64,000 nt of DNA from the NCBI GenBank assembly GCA_949752735.1, contig OX457036.1, positions 12,177,607 through 12,241,606 on the forward strand, in the 5' to 3' direction. The stretch comes from Lumbricus terrestris. Taxonomy: Eukaryota; Annelida; Clitellata; Crassiclitellata; Lumbricidae. How positions within the stretch are numbered: the stretch's first letter is position 1; each line of letters starts with the position of its first letter. Positions 22,426 through 34,129 of this stretch are shown piece after piece. The notes below the pieces were generated by a model, which searched no databases, had not been told where the DNA came from, and saw only the letters and a list, made by a program, of their open reading frames with translations. A program made the translations under genes and the position numbers.

Positions 22426-23025
22426 TTAAAAGTCTATATGTATATATACATACGTAACATAGACTTGGATAGGACATACAGAAATTGACCTAATTTAGGC
22501 CTACTTAAGACCACGTCGAGTCTGCCCTGACTTTTAAAATAGACCTACTTCCGGAAGTCTAAATAATGGGAATATGCATTTGAAATTCTAAGCAATTTAA
22601 CTAAGATCGGCTTGTGCCTAAAAATGGTAGCCTGCAAAATCGTGCTACCTAATAGTACCTAAAATACAATGTTAATACATGTCTAGTGCTAATAAGCCAA
22701 GTGATACAATAGTTGTCACCATGAAAAACATCTGGCTCCAAATCAATTCGTACGTCGAACTATGTTAGCAGTAGGCGTAAAATTAAAACAATTCTCATCC
22801 GATCAGTAAAAAGTTATCAATAAGCATAAGTAAAGCAAAACAACACGTGGGGAACAGGCTACACATCGCGCTTGAGGACTTAAAAATTATTTTCCGTCTT
22901 TTACAACAACAATCTTGCCATGGTTTTCTGCAAGGAAGTCTCCATAAACCCGGTGAGTTCGTTCCTTTTCTTCAAATCTTTCTACACTCTGTAAATTCTA
23001 AAATATAGCCTTTTCCCTAATTCCT
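22426..23025. other. No gene identified
   Basis: A+T-rich sequence without recognisable features. It may include the 5' UTR of the L2-type LINE downstream; its 5' end cannot be placed. Confidence 0.4.
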
Positions 23026-23451
23026 TTGTTTCAAATCTGTTCAAATCTCGCTGCCATTACTCTGACCAACCAATCATCTTCACGCTACGCTTCAATGCAT
23101 TCATTAGCGCTTCTACTCCTCCTCCTTCTCACCTGCTCCCGCTGCCTCGCGGCCAATGATTCCTACTCCCCCCACCCACGCCAAGCCTACCAGACAGCAA
23201 CGGTTGAACATGGTCACCTCGCAACCATTCCGCTCTCTTATTTCATCACACCGCATCGCTTTAACTACAGACCTCAAAAACTATTTCCATCTTTCCTTCT
23301 TCTCTTATGCGGTGACATTTCTGCTAATCCTGGACCATCATCTGCATCTCACTCCAGCACAAATATCTCACACAAACAGTCTACTCACAATGCAACCAGA
23401 CTCCCAAGCAAGAACTTTTACTCTACTCTCTCAACATCCGGTCCCTACTAA
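23026..23451 (+). pseudogene. LINE N-terminal segment with signal-like region and 2A-like motif
   Basis: The frame contains MHSLALLLLLLLTCSRCLA, which looks like a signal peptide. After about 50 residues it has SFLLLLCGDISANPGP. The 2A ribosome-skipping consensus is D(V/I)ExNPGP; here the Glu is Ser, while the NPGP core and upstream hydrophobic run are kept. Such motifs at the start of CR1/L2 LINE proteins are reported from sea urchin and other marine animals. The frame (phase of 23026) differs from that of the endonuclease (phase of 23433), so a frameshift separates them before about 23430. Which ATG is used is unclear. Confidence 0.6.
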
Positions 23452-26450
23452 ACGAAAACAACTCTATTTCTCTCAATGACCTTGCTTCCGGCTCCCGTCC
23501 ACCGGGTCTCATTGCTCTCCAAGAAACCTGGCTATCCAATACCTCTTCAACCGCCCATTTAGCCGATTGCATACCACCTGGCTACTCTCTTCAAAGCTTC
23601 CCTCGAATAACCGCCTCCTCTAAATCCTCAAAAATATCTGGTGGCGGCACTGCCTTCCTGGTTCGTGAGCCAGCTGTCGTCCTAAACTCTTCTCGCCACA
23701 CATTCAGTTCTTTCGAATGCTCGTCCACAACACTTCGACTTTCCTCAGACCTACTCACAGTTTTCAACATCTATCGTCCTCCTACCTCGTCTAATTACTC
23801 CTCTAAAAACTCAGTCTTTCTTGATGAATTTAGCTCTCTCCTCTCACTTGCTGCCACTACTCCCAACGAATTCTTACTCACTGGCGATTTCAACGTCCAT
23901 GTTGACGATCCAACTAACTCTCATGCAACTGACTTTCTGAACCTCCTCTCATCAGTCAATCTCGTCCAACATGTCAACTTCCCGACCCACATCAAGAATC
24001 ACACCCTCGACCTTGTCATAACTGCCAACACATCCCTTTTATCTCCAAAGCTATCACACTCTATTCTCAACATAACTGACCATTACCTTATCATGGCTGA
24101 CCTTGAAATTAAGCCCTTTGCTCGGCTTCTTCCCTCCACTCACTCTTTCCGTCACACCGGTTCTATTGACTCTCAGGCCTTCATCAAAGATATTCGCAGT
24201 TCTCAACTTGTTCTTAATCCTCCTTCTTCCCTTGATGACCTTCTGTCCTGTTACAATTCCACTCTTTCCGACCTCCTTGACATTCACGCACCACTCATCA
24301 CCAAACCCAGCTCACATGCCATTAACCCTTGGTTCACCTCCTACCTCCAGGCTTTTAAAACCTTCCGTAGGCGACTTCAGCACATCTACAAGAGCGCCAC
24401 TGACGCTCTATCCCGAGAAAAAGCCCTTTCCAACCTCAAATCAGCCACAAACAGATACCATAAACTCATTGCTGCTACAAAAAGGAAATACTACTCTTCA
24501 CTCATTCACTCCAGCTCCTCCAACCCTCGCCACCTCTGGAGAGCTGTCAACTCTCTTCTTCATCGCAAATCGCCCTCCCCACTACCGAGCTCCATTCCAC
24601 CCCCCTCTATGGCCGATACATTCTGTTCATTCTTCTCGGACAAAATCTCATCCCTTCGTTTCACATTGCAGTCCCTTCTTGATTCACAATCCTCCAACAC
24701 TGATCCACCTCCATTTCCAAATCCTGCTCCTGCTGTCTCTCAGTCATCCCTTCCAATACTCCATCCCGCCTCTGAAGCTGAAGTGTAACTCCTATTAAAT
24801 TCTCTTCCTAACAAACAGTGTGAATTAGATCCAATCCCAACTGCTCTTCTAAAAGATTGCGCCTCCGTCCTCATTCCTATAATCACTAAAATTATCAATC
24901 TTTCACTCTCCACTGGCAATTTCCCAATGGTCTTCAAGCAATCTCTCGTCACTCCTCTTCTGAAAAAAGCAAATCTTGACAAGGAAAACCTATCAAATTA
25001 CCGACCCATCTCCAACCTTTCTTTTCTATCGAAATTAACTGAACGAATTGTCCTTGCCCGTCTAAACGATTACCTCTCTTCTAACTCACTCCTCAATCCC
25101 CACCAATCTGGCTTTACTAAACACCACTCCACAGAAACTCTACTCGTCTCTCTCTACAATAAACTGGTCTCGGCCGTCAGTCATCAGCAAGTCTCCTGCC
25201 TCTGTCTCCTTGACATCTCCGCTGCATTCGACACCATCGATCACAGTCTCCTTCTTAATCGACTCTCTTCTTATTTTGGCGTCTCTGGCACTGCTCTACT
25301 CTGGTTCGAGTCCTACTTGTCTTCCAGATCTTTCTCTGTTAAAGCCTCCAGTCACTGTTCGAAACCTCTTCCACTATCTTGTGGCGTTCCTCAAGGCTCC
25401 GTCCTGGGTCCACTCCTCTTCATTCTCTACACTACTCCTTTAAGTCATCTCATAAAATCCTCGTCTGTTGACCACCATCTCTATGCAGACGACACCCAAC
25501 TCTTCATATCCTTTTCCCCAGGCTCTTTCTCCACCTCAATTGCTGAACTTCTCAATGTGGTCAATCTGATCTCTCAATGGATGTCGTCCAACCTCCTCTG
25601 CCTCAACCCCTCCAAAACAGAGTTCATTATTCTAGGCCTTCCTGACCAAATCAAGAAAATCCCTGACCCTTCAATACACCTATCGACTAACTCTTCATCT
25701 CTTACCTTCACCTCTGATACTCCGGTCCGCAATCTTGGTGTAATGTTTGATTCACACCTCTCCTTCTCTAACCACATCTCTAATCTATCGCGCTCCTGCT
25801 TCATGCACATCCGGGACCTCCGACGCATCCGACCCATGCTTGATTTCAAAACTGCTTCCACCATTGCTACGTCCATCGTCCACTCAAAGCTTGACTATTG
25901 CAATTCCCTGTTCTTAAACCTTGATTCCACACAACTTAAGCGCCTCCAACTCATACAAAATTCTCTTGCTAGAGCCGTCACCAGAACACCCAGACATCAT
26001 CACATCACCCCCATCCTCAAGTCTCTTCACTGGTTGAAAATCCCAGAGCGAATTCACTACAAAGTTCTCTCCTCAACATACAACTCCTTACAATGCTCCC
26101 AGCCCAGATATCTTCGCGAACTGTTCACCATCCAGCCGACCCGTTCTACCCGATCATCCGCCTGCCTTACACTCTCTCGACCGCCGGTCACAAGTCATCT
26201 CAAGTTCTCCAACCGAGCCATATCCAACTCAGCACCACGCCTTTGGAATGATCTGCCTGCTGAGTTCCGATCCTTTTCAGTTCCTCCTCCATCATTACTA
26301 ATCACACACCATCACCTTCCTCAGGCTCCTCTATCCATCACACCTCGGGCCTTTCACTCGAAACTAAAGACACTCCTGTTCAAGAACTCTTATCCTGTTT
26401 TATCTGATCCCCCACCCTCCAGTTCCCGGCACAGACGACACCCACCTTAG
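23427..26450 (+). pseudogene. LINE endonuclease-reverse transcriptase
   Basis: One reading phase runs from about 23427 to 26450, broken only by a TAA at 24786-24788. The endonuclease part has LNIRSLL, ALQETWL, LLTGDFNVHVDD near 23880-23910, LDLVITAN and ITDHYL near 24075. The reverse transcriptase part has [19 protein letters not shown] near 25000, [16 protein letters not shown] near 25210, [18 protein letters not shown] near 25380 and YADD at 25482-25493. The C-terminus has [22 protein letters not shown] and [18 protein letters not shown]. All expected catalytic motifs are visible. With one stop and one upstream frameshift, this copy appears recently inactivated. It acts by nicking a target and priming reverse transcription there. 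Confidence 0.9.
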
Positions 26451-26674
26451 TAGCTGTTCCACACCTCTGATCCTACGGTACCTCGACCCGGACCACCATG
26501 GACTACTCTTACGGACAACCCTTTTGACTCAACGAATTTGATCCTGATCCTATGGTAACTCGACCCTGACCACCACGGACTACTCTCACGGACAACCCTT
26601 CTAACTCAACGCAGCGCTCGTGAATAAGCCGGTGCCCCGCGCTTGGCTTTCCAGTGGCGCTTTAGAAATTAGGA

Positions 26675-26695
26675 GATTACGATTACGATTACGAT
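26675..26695 (+). repeat. (GATTAC)n LINE tail
   Basis: Three GATTAC units plus GAT close the L2-type LINE at its 3' end. Confidence 0.85.
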
Positions 26696-27486
26696 AAGTC
26701 ACAATAACCAGCAACTACTTTATAGCATAAAATAGGAAGTAAATTTCACTGCGGAAGCAGCCAGCTCTCTTCCCTCGACTTCCTTTATCCCTTCCCCAAA
26801 TATACGGATATACGGATTTAGTATGTTTTGTCCGCCACTTTAGGTCACCCACAAAGCTGAACAGTACACATTCAATTTTATTATGATTCTGATAATTTGG
26901 CCTTGAAATGAAACTCGATCTCGTAGTATCAAGTCCAGACTGTATACACAACAAAATGGATGACTTATCTTAATTATGAAACCAAACATGTGAAAGCCCC
27001 TATCAGCTGTTCCGCCATTACGATTTAAACTAGATGCATTACTAACCTATTGCCTATAATTTTATAATTATTATTATCGACAGCTAAATGCTTTCATACT
27101 AACAAATAATTGTATTGTTTTGCAGGATCCAAAGTGGTAGTTACTATAACCACCACTTTTCAAAAATGACGGTGTCTGTATGGACTCTACTATCACAATG
27201 GAAAGTTATGGACATAATATTATTATACTTCGGTTTTCTGTTTTCCAGACCCTGGTTCTATAATGAGGAGAAAATAGGCAGACGTAGGAAACACACGTAA
27301 TAGATAGGGATACATAACTTGAGTATAATGGGATACAATATATATATATATACAGTGTCAATCATGGCGAGGCATGCACACACATCGTATTATTTCATTG
27401 GCTGTAGCGCTGGGAAGCCAAGCCAGCGACCCAATGGCGAACAGCTCTAGAATACGATTGGCTGTCAACTGTGGGCTATACGAATA
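26696..27486. other. No gene identified
   Basis: A+T-rich sequence with a short TATATA run near 27340. No coding or repeat structure is recognised. Confidence 0.45.
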
Positions 27487-27494
27487 TCTAAGAT

Positions 27495-28676
27495 CAGGGC
27501 CGGATTAAGGCATGTTCGACATGTTCGGCCCCACACTTTAGGGGGCCCCCACACATGCAATAATATTTTTCATCACTGTTAATCATGATAGTAAAAATTA
27601 GTAAAAATATCTCGGAACAAGTTGTCAAATTAATTGAAAACTTGATTTTAGCATAATATAGACTTACAATTTTGAGCATGTGTGGGGGCCTTATTGTAGT
27701 TTTCAATTCCAAGCAGACTTATCTTAAAATCGGCCAGAAATTCTAGCAAGGGCTATCAGTTTTAACTAGCCTACTGATTTTAGACACTTAACTCTTCCGA
27801 TCGAAATTCAAGTGATATGCAACGCATTTATGAAATGGCATCAGTATGCACCCTTTGCTTTTACGAATTAGGTCTAGGCCTACTACTTACGTATACATAT
27901 ATAGACGTGAAAATATAGGCCTATAATTATTAGTGTGTGATCAGTGGCGGCGCTACAGAAGGACAAATCATGGTAAATGCCCTGGTACAAATCCTTTGCC
28001 TTGGTCGTTGTCCTGCCATATAAGACTGCCAGAATATTTTCCCTGCCAAGAATTTATTTAGGGCATAAATCGCTTCTGCACAATTTACTTGTATGACTGC
28101 CCTGACTATGGATACCCTGGTAAAAAAAAGTCTGATTCTAATATTCTTATAGGCTACGGTAATAGATGAATTCTTTAACTCTAGACTGGAATATAAAAAG
28201 ACATGTTCATTGTTCATATTGTAAAAAAGAAGGATCGAATTACTAACAGTGACGGCGCCAGGATTTCAGTTTTGGGGGCTGAATCATCACGGAGGAAATT
28301 TTCCATTCTCATCCGCAAAATTTTCTGCCGACCTTTTTTTAGTCATCCGCTCGAATTCTCATGGAAATTTTTCTTTTCATCCGCCAAAATTTCTGACTAC
28401 CTTCTTTAGTCATCCGGCCGAAAATCGTGGAAATATTTCAGTTTTGCATGTAAAAAACCCCGGATGGCCTTTTTAGCGCTCGGGTTGCCTTTTATAGGGT
28501 GCTTAGCCCTCTAGTCCTCCTAGCGCCGCCACTGATAATTACTAATAGACGAGTGTTGATTTGTTGAATATAACACGTTTCTTGTCAATTGTGTGTTCTT
28601 TTTTCAGTGAGTCTGTAAGGTTGGGGCCCCCACAATTTTACCGAACAGGGGCCCCACATTTGTTAATCCGGCCCTG
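27495..28676. mobile_element. hAT-type element, CAGGGCCGGATTAA family, copy 2
   Basis: This is colinear with the copy at 12356-13557, with the same 14-bp ends and the same nested MITE. The 8-bp flanks do not match (TCTAAGAT left, ATTCTATC right). The right flank continues as the inner part of the GGTGACACGAAAC MITE, but the matching left part is absent from the left flank, so the left side was probably exchanged or deleted. Confidence 0.88.
28247..28534. mobile_element. CAGTGGCGGCG MITE, copy 2
   Basis: Left end CAGTGACGGCGCCAG and right end TAGCGCCGCCACTG. It sits at the same place in its host as copy 1, with ATTACTAA left and again just after the right end. Confidence 0.8.
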
Positions 28677-29032
28677 ATTCTATCCCCTTTATTGAAAAAT
28701 GCGTATAATTGAAAAGTTAGTTATAATCAAAATACAAAGTGACTCTAATTGTTTTAAGTGTCCTAAACAATGTTCAGAGCAAGGCAACACGAATTTACTT
28801 GGTGGCTCTAAGTGTTCTTAAGCGTTCCAAATGTTCTAAGTGCTCTAACACCAAAGCAAGCAAAATTACCTGGTAGGAATAACCATGCCTGTTAGTGTCA
28901 TTGTTCAAAACAAAGTAGATACTGTAGATGGAAGTTAATTTGAAAAAGTAAATACACGCCGAAGTACATTTTTCAACTTCTCTTCATCTGGGGGGATACG
29001 ATTAATACGGGGGATACTCTATTTTGTGACAC
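28677..29032. mobile_element. MITE with GGTGACACGAAAC ends, right part
   Basis: Starting ATTCTATCCCC, this follows the inner and right part of the 21705 unit up to GGGATACTCTATTTTGTGACAC. The left part is missing at the junction with the hAT-type element. Confidence 0.65.
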
Positions 29033-29150
29033 GGGCGCTATAATAGAAGTTACAAAACTGTAAACTGTAAATTAGAAATTACAATAGTTTTGACACTACC
29101 CTTACTCTATGGTACCACCACTACAACTACTGCTGCTACTAATACTATTC

Positions 29151-29390
<240 letters not shown>

Positions 29391-29541
29391 TACAACTCCA
29401 AACTACAGCCAATTGTGGTTCGATTTTGCATAGACGATGGAAGACTGGAAGTACGTGGCTCTTGTGATCGACCGCATCTTCCTCTGGATCTATGCCATCG
29501 TCTGCCTCTGTGGCACCATCGCCATCATCTGCCAGGCACCG

Positions 29542-29651
29542 ATGCTCTACGACACCAGAACTCCCATCGTCCATCACTCCAAATGACAACGTCACTATGC
29601 TCGACGACACCAGAACTCCCATCGTCCATCACTCCAAATGACAACGTCACT
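29542..29651. repeat. 55-bp tandem duplication
   Basis: Two nearly identical 55-bp units start ATGCTCTACGACACC (29542) and ATGCTCGACGACACC (29597) and end GACAACGTCACT. Confidence 0.85.
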
Positions 29652-30389
29652 GCGAAAATAACAATTTATATCCTTACGACGTCAGTTTTTTTATTGTTCA
29701 TTGTCCAAAGCTTTGCCTTCATGGCACCTTCTTACCACGTCGCAAACTTCATCATTCCAAAAGACAGCGTGACAACCACCTGTTTTCTGCGACACCAGGA
29801 GCAATATCGTTTGCTGCTCCAATTGTCCACCTGTTATCTGTGATTTGGCATCACTGATGCCAAGTCTTCTGTCTTCTCTACCAAGCACGACCACATCAAA
29901 GCAACTTGTTATCCACAACGAAAGAACCGCATGCACAACAAGTAGGCCTACATTCAGATCTCCAGACAATGTAACTTGTTTCAACTAACAGAAGATCGCA
30001 GATAACACGTGCCATGGTCGCCAAGCGAACAGCCTGAGTGATAGACGACTAGATTTCGGTATCGCATGAAACAGGTGATTGTGATGTTGTCATTTGGAAC
30101 GCAATTGACCTACCGTACGTCGGATGCTGCCCTGGTCAAGCGCAAGTTGTGCAAACGAGCCTGCGAGGTTTAGCATGGTGTGTATTGCAGTGCCTTAAGT
30201 TGGCATCCATCTAGTTCTTAAACCATGGAAGGAATATAAGAAGCTATATAGTATACGAACTGCGTTACAATATTAGTTTACTTGTAATAATTCAATCTAA
30301 GAGAAAATCTAACTTTTTGCTACATATCTAGAGACCAGGTAGTCTTCTATGACTGTGCAGTTAGTCTTAAAATCAGAATTTATCCACGT
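29652..30389. other. No gene identified
   Basis: No coding sequence recognised. Variants of the GACACCAG and CATCACTCC words from the 55-bp unit recur loosely to about 29850. Confidence 0.4.
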
Positions 30390-30812
30390 TTAAGAACAAT
30401 GGATTATTTTACGCTTGACTTCATGACTTGCCTTATGATCTGTCAAAAATTCTTTGTAATTTTTAAAATCTTCTTTACATATGATTTCTTCGACCTGCTG
30501 AATCACTCCCATGAACCTGACGCGACCTGCTGAAATAATAGACCTATGCTTGTGAAAAGCTGTGTCAGGGAAGCCAGGCTTTACCGAATCGTAATTTCCA
30601 ATTTCTAAAACGCTACTTTCAAGTTGACCGTAGGGCACAACAGAAATCACAAATTTCACGAACGCTGTGTCATTAGGAGAGGGATTTTCATAGATACAAA
30701 GCTCTTTGGGATTATCGTTCTCTTTGAAAAGCACTTGCGTTTTGGTATCTTTTGTGCTGTCGATGAGACGTCGTTCATGGTACGTATTGCGTACACTAAT
30801 CGTTTGTCCTCT
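30390..30812 (-). CDS. Unidentified open frame, possible exon or gene remnant
   Basis: The minus-strand frame ending with a stop at 30390-30392 stays open back to about 30812, roughly 140 codons, with mixed residue use and no simple repeat. The ATG-initiated part has 114 codons and includes NPKELCIYENPSPNDTAFVK and FVISVVPYGQLESSVLEIGN; the C-terminal part is Lys-rich (DFKNYKEFL, EVKRKIIHC). I do not recognise the family. The frame may extend upstream of the Met at about 30734 (QVLFKEND), which would fit an internal or terminal exon entered by splicing; no splice site could be fixed. It could also be a chance open frame or a decayed retrocopy. Confidence 0.3.
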   Translation of the reverse strand, partial: RGQTISVRNTYHERRLIDSTKDTKTQVLFKENDNPKELCIYENPSPNDTAFVKFVISVVPYGQLESSVLEIGNYDSVKPGFPDTAFHKHRSIISAGRVRFMGVIQQVEEIICKEDFKNYKEFLTDHKASHEVKRKIIHCS

Positions 30813-30883
30813 TTCTTAAACTTTTGATCATTGAGTAGGCCTAGCGTCCATTCTAAACGGGCAACCATGGTGAAGAAACTCAC

Positions 30884-31178
30884 CCGATCAATTCATTGGA
30901 AAATGAGTTGAGATCATTATACGGTCGATATCTGCATTTATAATACCAGTTGGAACATTGCCGAAACGTGTCACGCGAAAATTGTATTTCGATTGTGCCA
31001 CTGACAGCCATTATTATAGTGACCAACATTCAATTAGCCTACACACTGTACACAGTGACTCGGTGTCATATTCAGGCGGACTACTCAGTCGAACATTCCC
31101 TAGGGGGCGATGCTAGGAATGAGCATGCAGCAGTTGGACGGATCGACACCTAACAGGCTGCTATAGTTACAATCGAAC
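30884..31178. other. No gene identified
   Basis: Nothing recognisable. The 67-codon frame at 30950-31153 has no motif. Confidence 0.4.
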
Positions 31179-31186
31179 GACTCTTG

Positions 31187-31607
31187 CAGGGCTTTTTTTA
31201 ACGTGCAGTTGTACACAAAATGTGCAGTTCTAAATGGATTTGTGCCAGGGCTTTTTTAACGTGCAGTTGTACACAAAATGTGCAGTTCTAAATGGATTTG
31301 TGCAGTTGTAGAAGCACTTCTGTCACAAGTTCTGTGCAGTTAAAACTAGCCAAAAAGTTATCGTCCTCCGATTGGAAGTAATTTACCATTGAGGACGGGA
31401 AGGGAAAGACGGGGGTTTGTATAGTTCTAAAAATTCCTTTAAAACAGCCCTGATTTGTGCAGTTCTAGAAGCAATTCTGCCACAAGTTCTGTGCAGTTAA
31501 AACTAGCAAAAATGTCATTGTCATCCGATTGGAAGTAATTTACCATGGAAGATGGGAAAGTAAAGAAGGGGTTGTGCAGTTCTAAAAATTCCTTTAAAAC
31601 AGCCCTG
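31187..31607. mobile_element. hAT-type MITE (CAGGGCTTTTTTAACGTG family), outer copy
   Basis: The ends are CAGGGCTTTTTTTAACGTGC and CCTTTAAAACAGCCCTG. A perfect 8-bp duplication GACTCTTG (31179-31186, 31608-31615) flanks it. After subtracting the inner copy, the element is about 206 bp. Confidence 0.92.
31246..31452. mobile_element. hAT-type MITE, inner copy inserted in the same family
   Basis: A full second copy (207 bp) with the same ends lies inside the outer copy, flanked by a perfect 8-bp duplication ATTTGTGC (31238-31245, 31453-31460). Confidence 0.92.
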
Positions 31608-31615
31608 GACTCTTG

Positions 31616-32730
31616 TTTCTATATATATATATATTCGTTTAATGACAAAAACCAAGTGACACACCGCACATGGATAGGCCTACATAAAGAGATATAGAAA
31701 ATAATTTTAAAAAATCAACAATCCACGTTTCACTTGTTGTCATGCGTTCTTGCATTTCACGTAATCATAGGCCTGCTAATGATATTCCTTTTATTGAACA
31801 ATCGGTTAGGCTACAGTGTAGGCCTACAGTTATGCAATCGAAACAAATCACATGAACACAAATGACAGAAGACATAGAGCTATATAAATCTTACGACTAA
31901 CAGAGCAGACAGTCTGCAATACACGGCGCTAATAACAGCCTACGAAGCACGTCTATGCTCTCCAGTCTCCATGCCAGTGCGTTATCCAATGCGCTACCGG
32001 ACCCCATGGCAATTTGAATTGAATGAACGAATATTATAATCACAGCACGCGCGTTTGAAGGTCGCCCTTGAATAACATGGCCAAATAGATAAATTCAAGA
32101 CCAACTGTAGACGAGCAGTCACGGTCTCCTAAACTAACTCAAGGCTCTACATGTATGTCTAGTCTATGATAAAAAAACATTTCAAGAAAGAAATTGAATA
32201 ACAAAAGTGCGGGCATGACATTCTGTAATAGATTTATAGTTCTAACTGACTGTCGTGGCAGTATATTGCTACACGTAAAAGGCATTGCCCATCGCTGTTG
32301 CCTTGAAGAGCTACTGTCAGTTAGGATGTGTTACAGGCGGCCGTATAATAATTATATGCTATACCAGAGCCTTCTATTACTGGGCTATAGGCCTACCACA
32401 GAATCCATGCTCACAAAACTGCATTCTATCTCTCGATAGGTCAAGAAGGTGGGCTGTCAATGGTGGCAGTTATTCCCTATGGGCCTACAGTCCTACATAC
32501 GCGATTTAGGCTAATAAAATGAACTACATGTATTTGTGTCTCTCATTTATGGAATTTTAGACATTCACCATGATTTTTTAAATCTGCGGATGTGTAGGCC
32601 TATTTTGCTGCAGTCCTTCGTCCATAGGCCTAATAATTATGTGGTCCAATTCAAAGATTCAATCATATCTACTGCTGTCGAAGAAAGACATCCTTGCGAG
32701 GTCTGCAGCATGTTGGTGACAAGACGAAGG
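31616..32730. other. No gene identified
   Basis: Unique-looking A+T-rich sequence. A short TATATA run is at about 31619-31634. Frames at 32194-32790 show no motif. Confidence 0.4.
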
Positions 32731-32738
32731 CTTACATT

Positions 32739-32963
32739 CATAGGCGAAGTTTATCAGGAAATAGGGGGGCTAAGCCCCCAAGAAGTTTGAAAACCATTTT
32801 TCTTACCGTGTAAATGGTATCTTTTTCCGGGCTTAGTCCCCCTAAGAACTGTCATCATCAACTTTATTGGCAGAGGAAATGTAGTACTTTTCATGAGATT
32901 TGAACTTGACGACTAAAAAAATTTTCAGCCCCCCCCCCCAGAACGAAAAGAAACTCCGCCCCG
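32739..32963. mobile_element. Small hAT-like MITE, degenerate
   Basis: The left end CATAGGCGAAGTTT pairs imperfectly with the right end AAACTCCGCCCCG. Flanks CTTACATT (32731-32738) and CCTACATT (32964-32971) match at 7 of 8. GGGGGGCTAAGCCCCC inside resembles the CAGTGGCGGCG MITEs. Confidence 0.5.
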
Positions 32964-32971
32964 CCTACATT

Positions 32972-34129
32972 TATGAATATGAGGCAATACTCTCAGACAT
33001 TGGCGCATTTAGTGGTTAAGATCCACAGAAGTGAATGCAATATTTTGTTATCAAACCGCCAAGGTTCAACCCAGACACTTTCTCTTCAGTATACAATGTG
33101 CGTTCTTCTCTATGGAATAAACTTTCCCCAACAGTCCGCTCTGTTTTTTCTCTCTCTCTGGTAATCTTTACTCGTCTTTCTCTTGGGGTTGCTAGCACTG
33201 AAAACTGAAAGACTCTTTCTAAGAGAATTGTTCCATTACTGGTCAAAGACAATACAATAGAATATACAACAAGAACTAAAAATGTGGAAAACACTACCTT
33301 GTCCGATATAAACTCATTGAAACTTAAAAACCTTAGAAATATTTTGAACACCCGTCCCTAGTATAGAAACCGCGGCTGGTTATAAGGGAATGAAAACTAA
33401 GAAGAGTACGGTTATGTGAGCGTGAACTCTTGTCATGACCAGTACAACAATGGTTACTGGATCGATACTTTCGCATTTATGCCTGGGCCAATCGATCTTA
33501 TCGACCTGCTTCTATCCAGGCTCTGGACTAACTTGGCCAAGTCTCTCATGTCTACTGGTCGACACCTGTTACAGAATAGACCGGCGGCTGATGTGCGGAC
33601 TAAAGGCGCACTACAGTCAGGTCTGGTATAAGAGCAGACACGCACTGTAGAGTCGTATATGCTGCTTGCAGAAAACGCACTTTTATCACCGCCAGACAGT
33701 TTTGTCACAACGATGTTTGACTAAAAACCACGGTGACTGCTTTGCAATACTGCAAATAGTTGTCTAGCGTTAGCGTTCGAACACTTATTGGTGTCTGCAT
33801 GCTCTTTCTAATCATAGCTGCCTATGTGCTTACAAGTGAGCATTGTCACATGTCACAGGGTCTGCTTTGCAGATGTAAAATTATAGCCTACCAGAAACTG
33901 TCGTTGGCCCTGGCCACAGTGAAATCTATTAATTTCATTCTGGCCACAACTGTATATATATCTAAGGCTAAGCAGTCATGTACACATCGAGCACTGAAAC
34001 GGGTTCCTATTTCTATTTTATTCACTATGTATTTATCAGGCGCTAGTGTAAACCGACAAAGCACCGATCGATGGCGATATACTTCAGATTGATTCAAAGA
34101 AGACCAAGACAACACCTCTAGAGTCTAGA
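32972..34129. other. Mostly unidentified; possible LINE scrap
   Basis: Around 33070-33150 (plus) the frame reads DTFSSVYNVRSSLWNKLSPT, which resembles the RxLWNxLP block at the end of LINE proteins. The rest is unrecognised. Confidence 0.3.

Larger units (their letters stand above)
23026..26695 (+). mobile_element. L2/CR1-type LINE, nearly intact
   Basis: This non-LTR retrotransposon encodes an N-terminal segment with a 2A-like motif, an apurinic-type endonuclease and a reverse transcriptase. It ends in a 3' UTR and a (GATTAC)n tail (26675-26695). The 3' UTR has a tandem duplication of about 75 bp (26469-26610). Related 3' UTR fragments occur at 54190-54790, 42845-42915 and 63110-63310. The 5' end is not defined. 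Confidence 0.88.

Noticed and set aside
29032..29100. Apparent A+T-rich palindromic words around GTAAACTGTAAATTAGAAATTAC
   Set aside because: Short and expected in A+T-rich sequence.
31965..32010. tRNA-like stretch on the minus strand (GGTAGCGCATTGGATAACGC)
   Set aside because: Resembles a D-arm/A box, but no B box or T-arm follows at the right distance.
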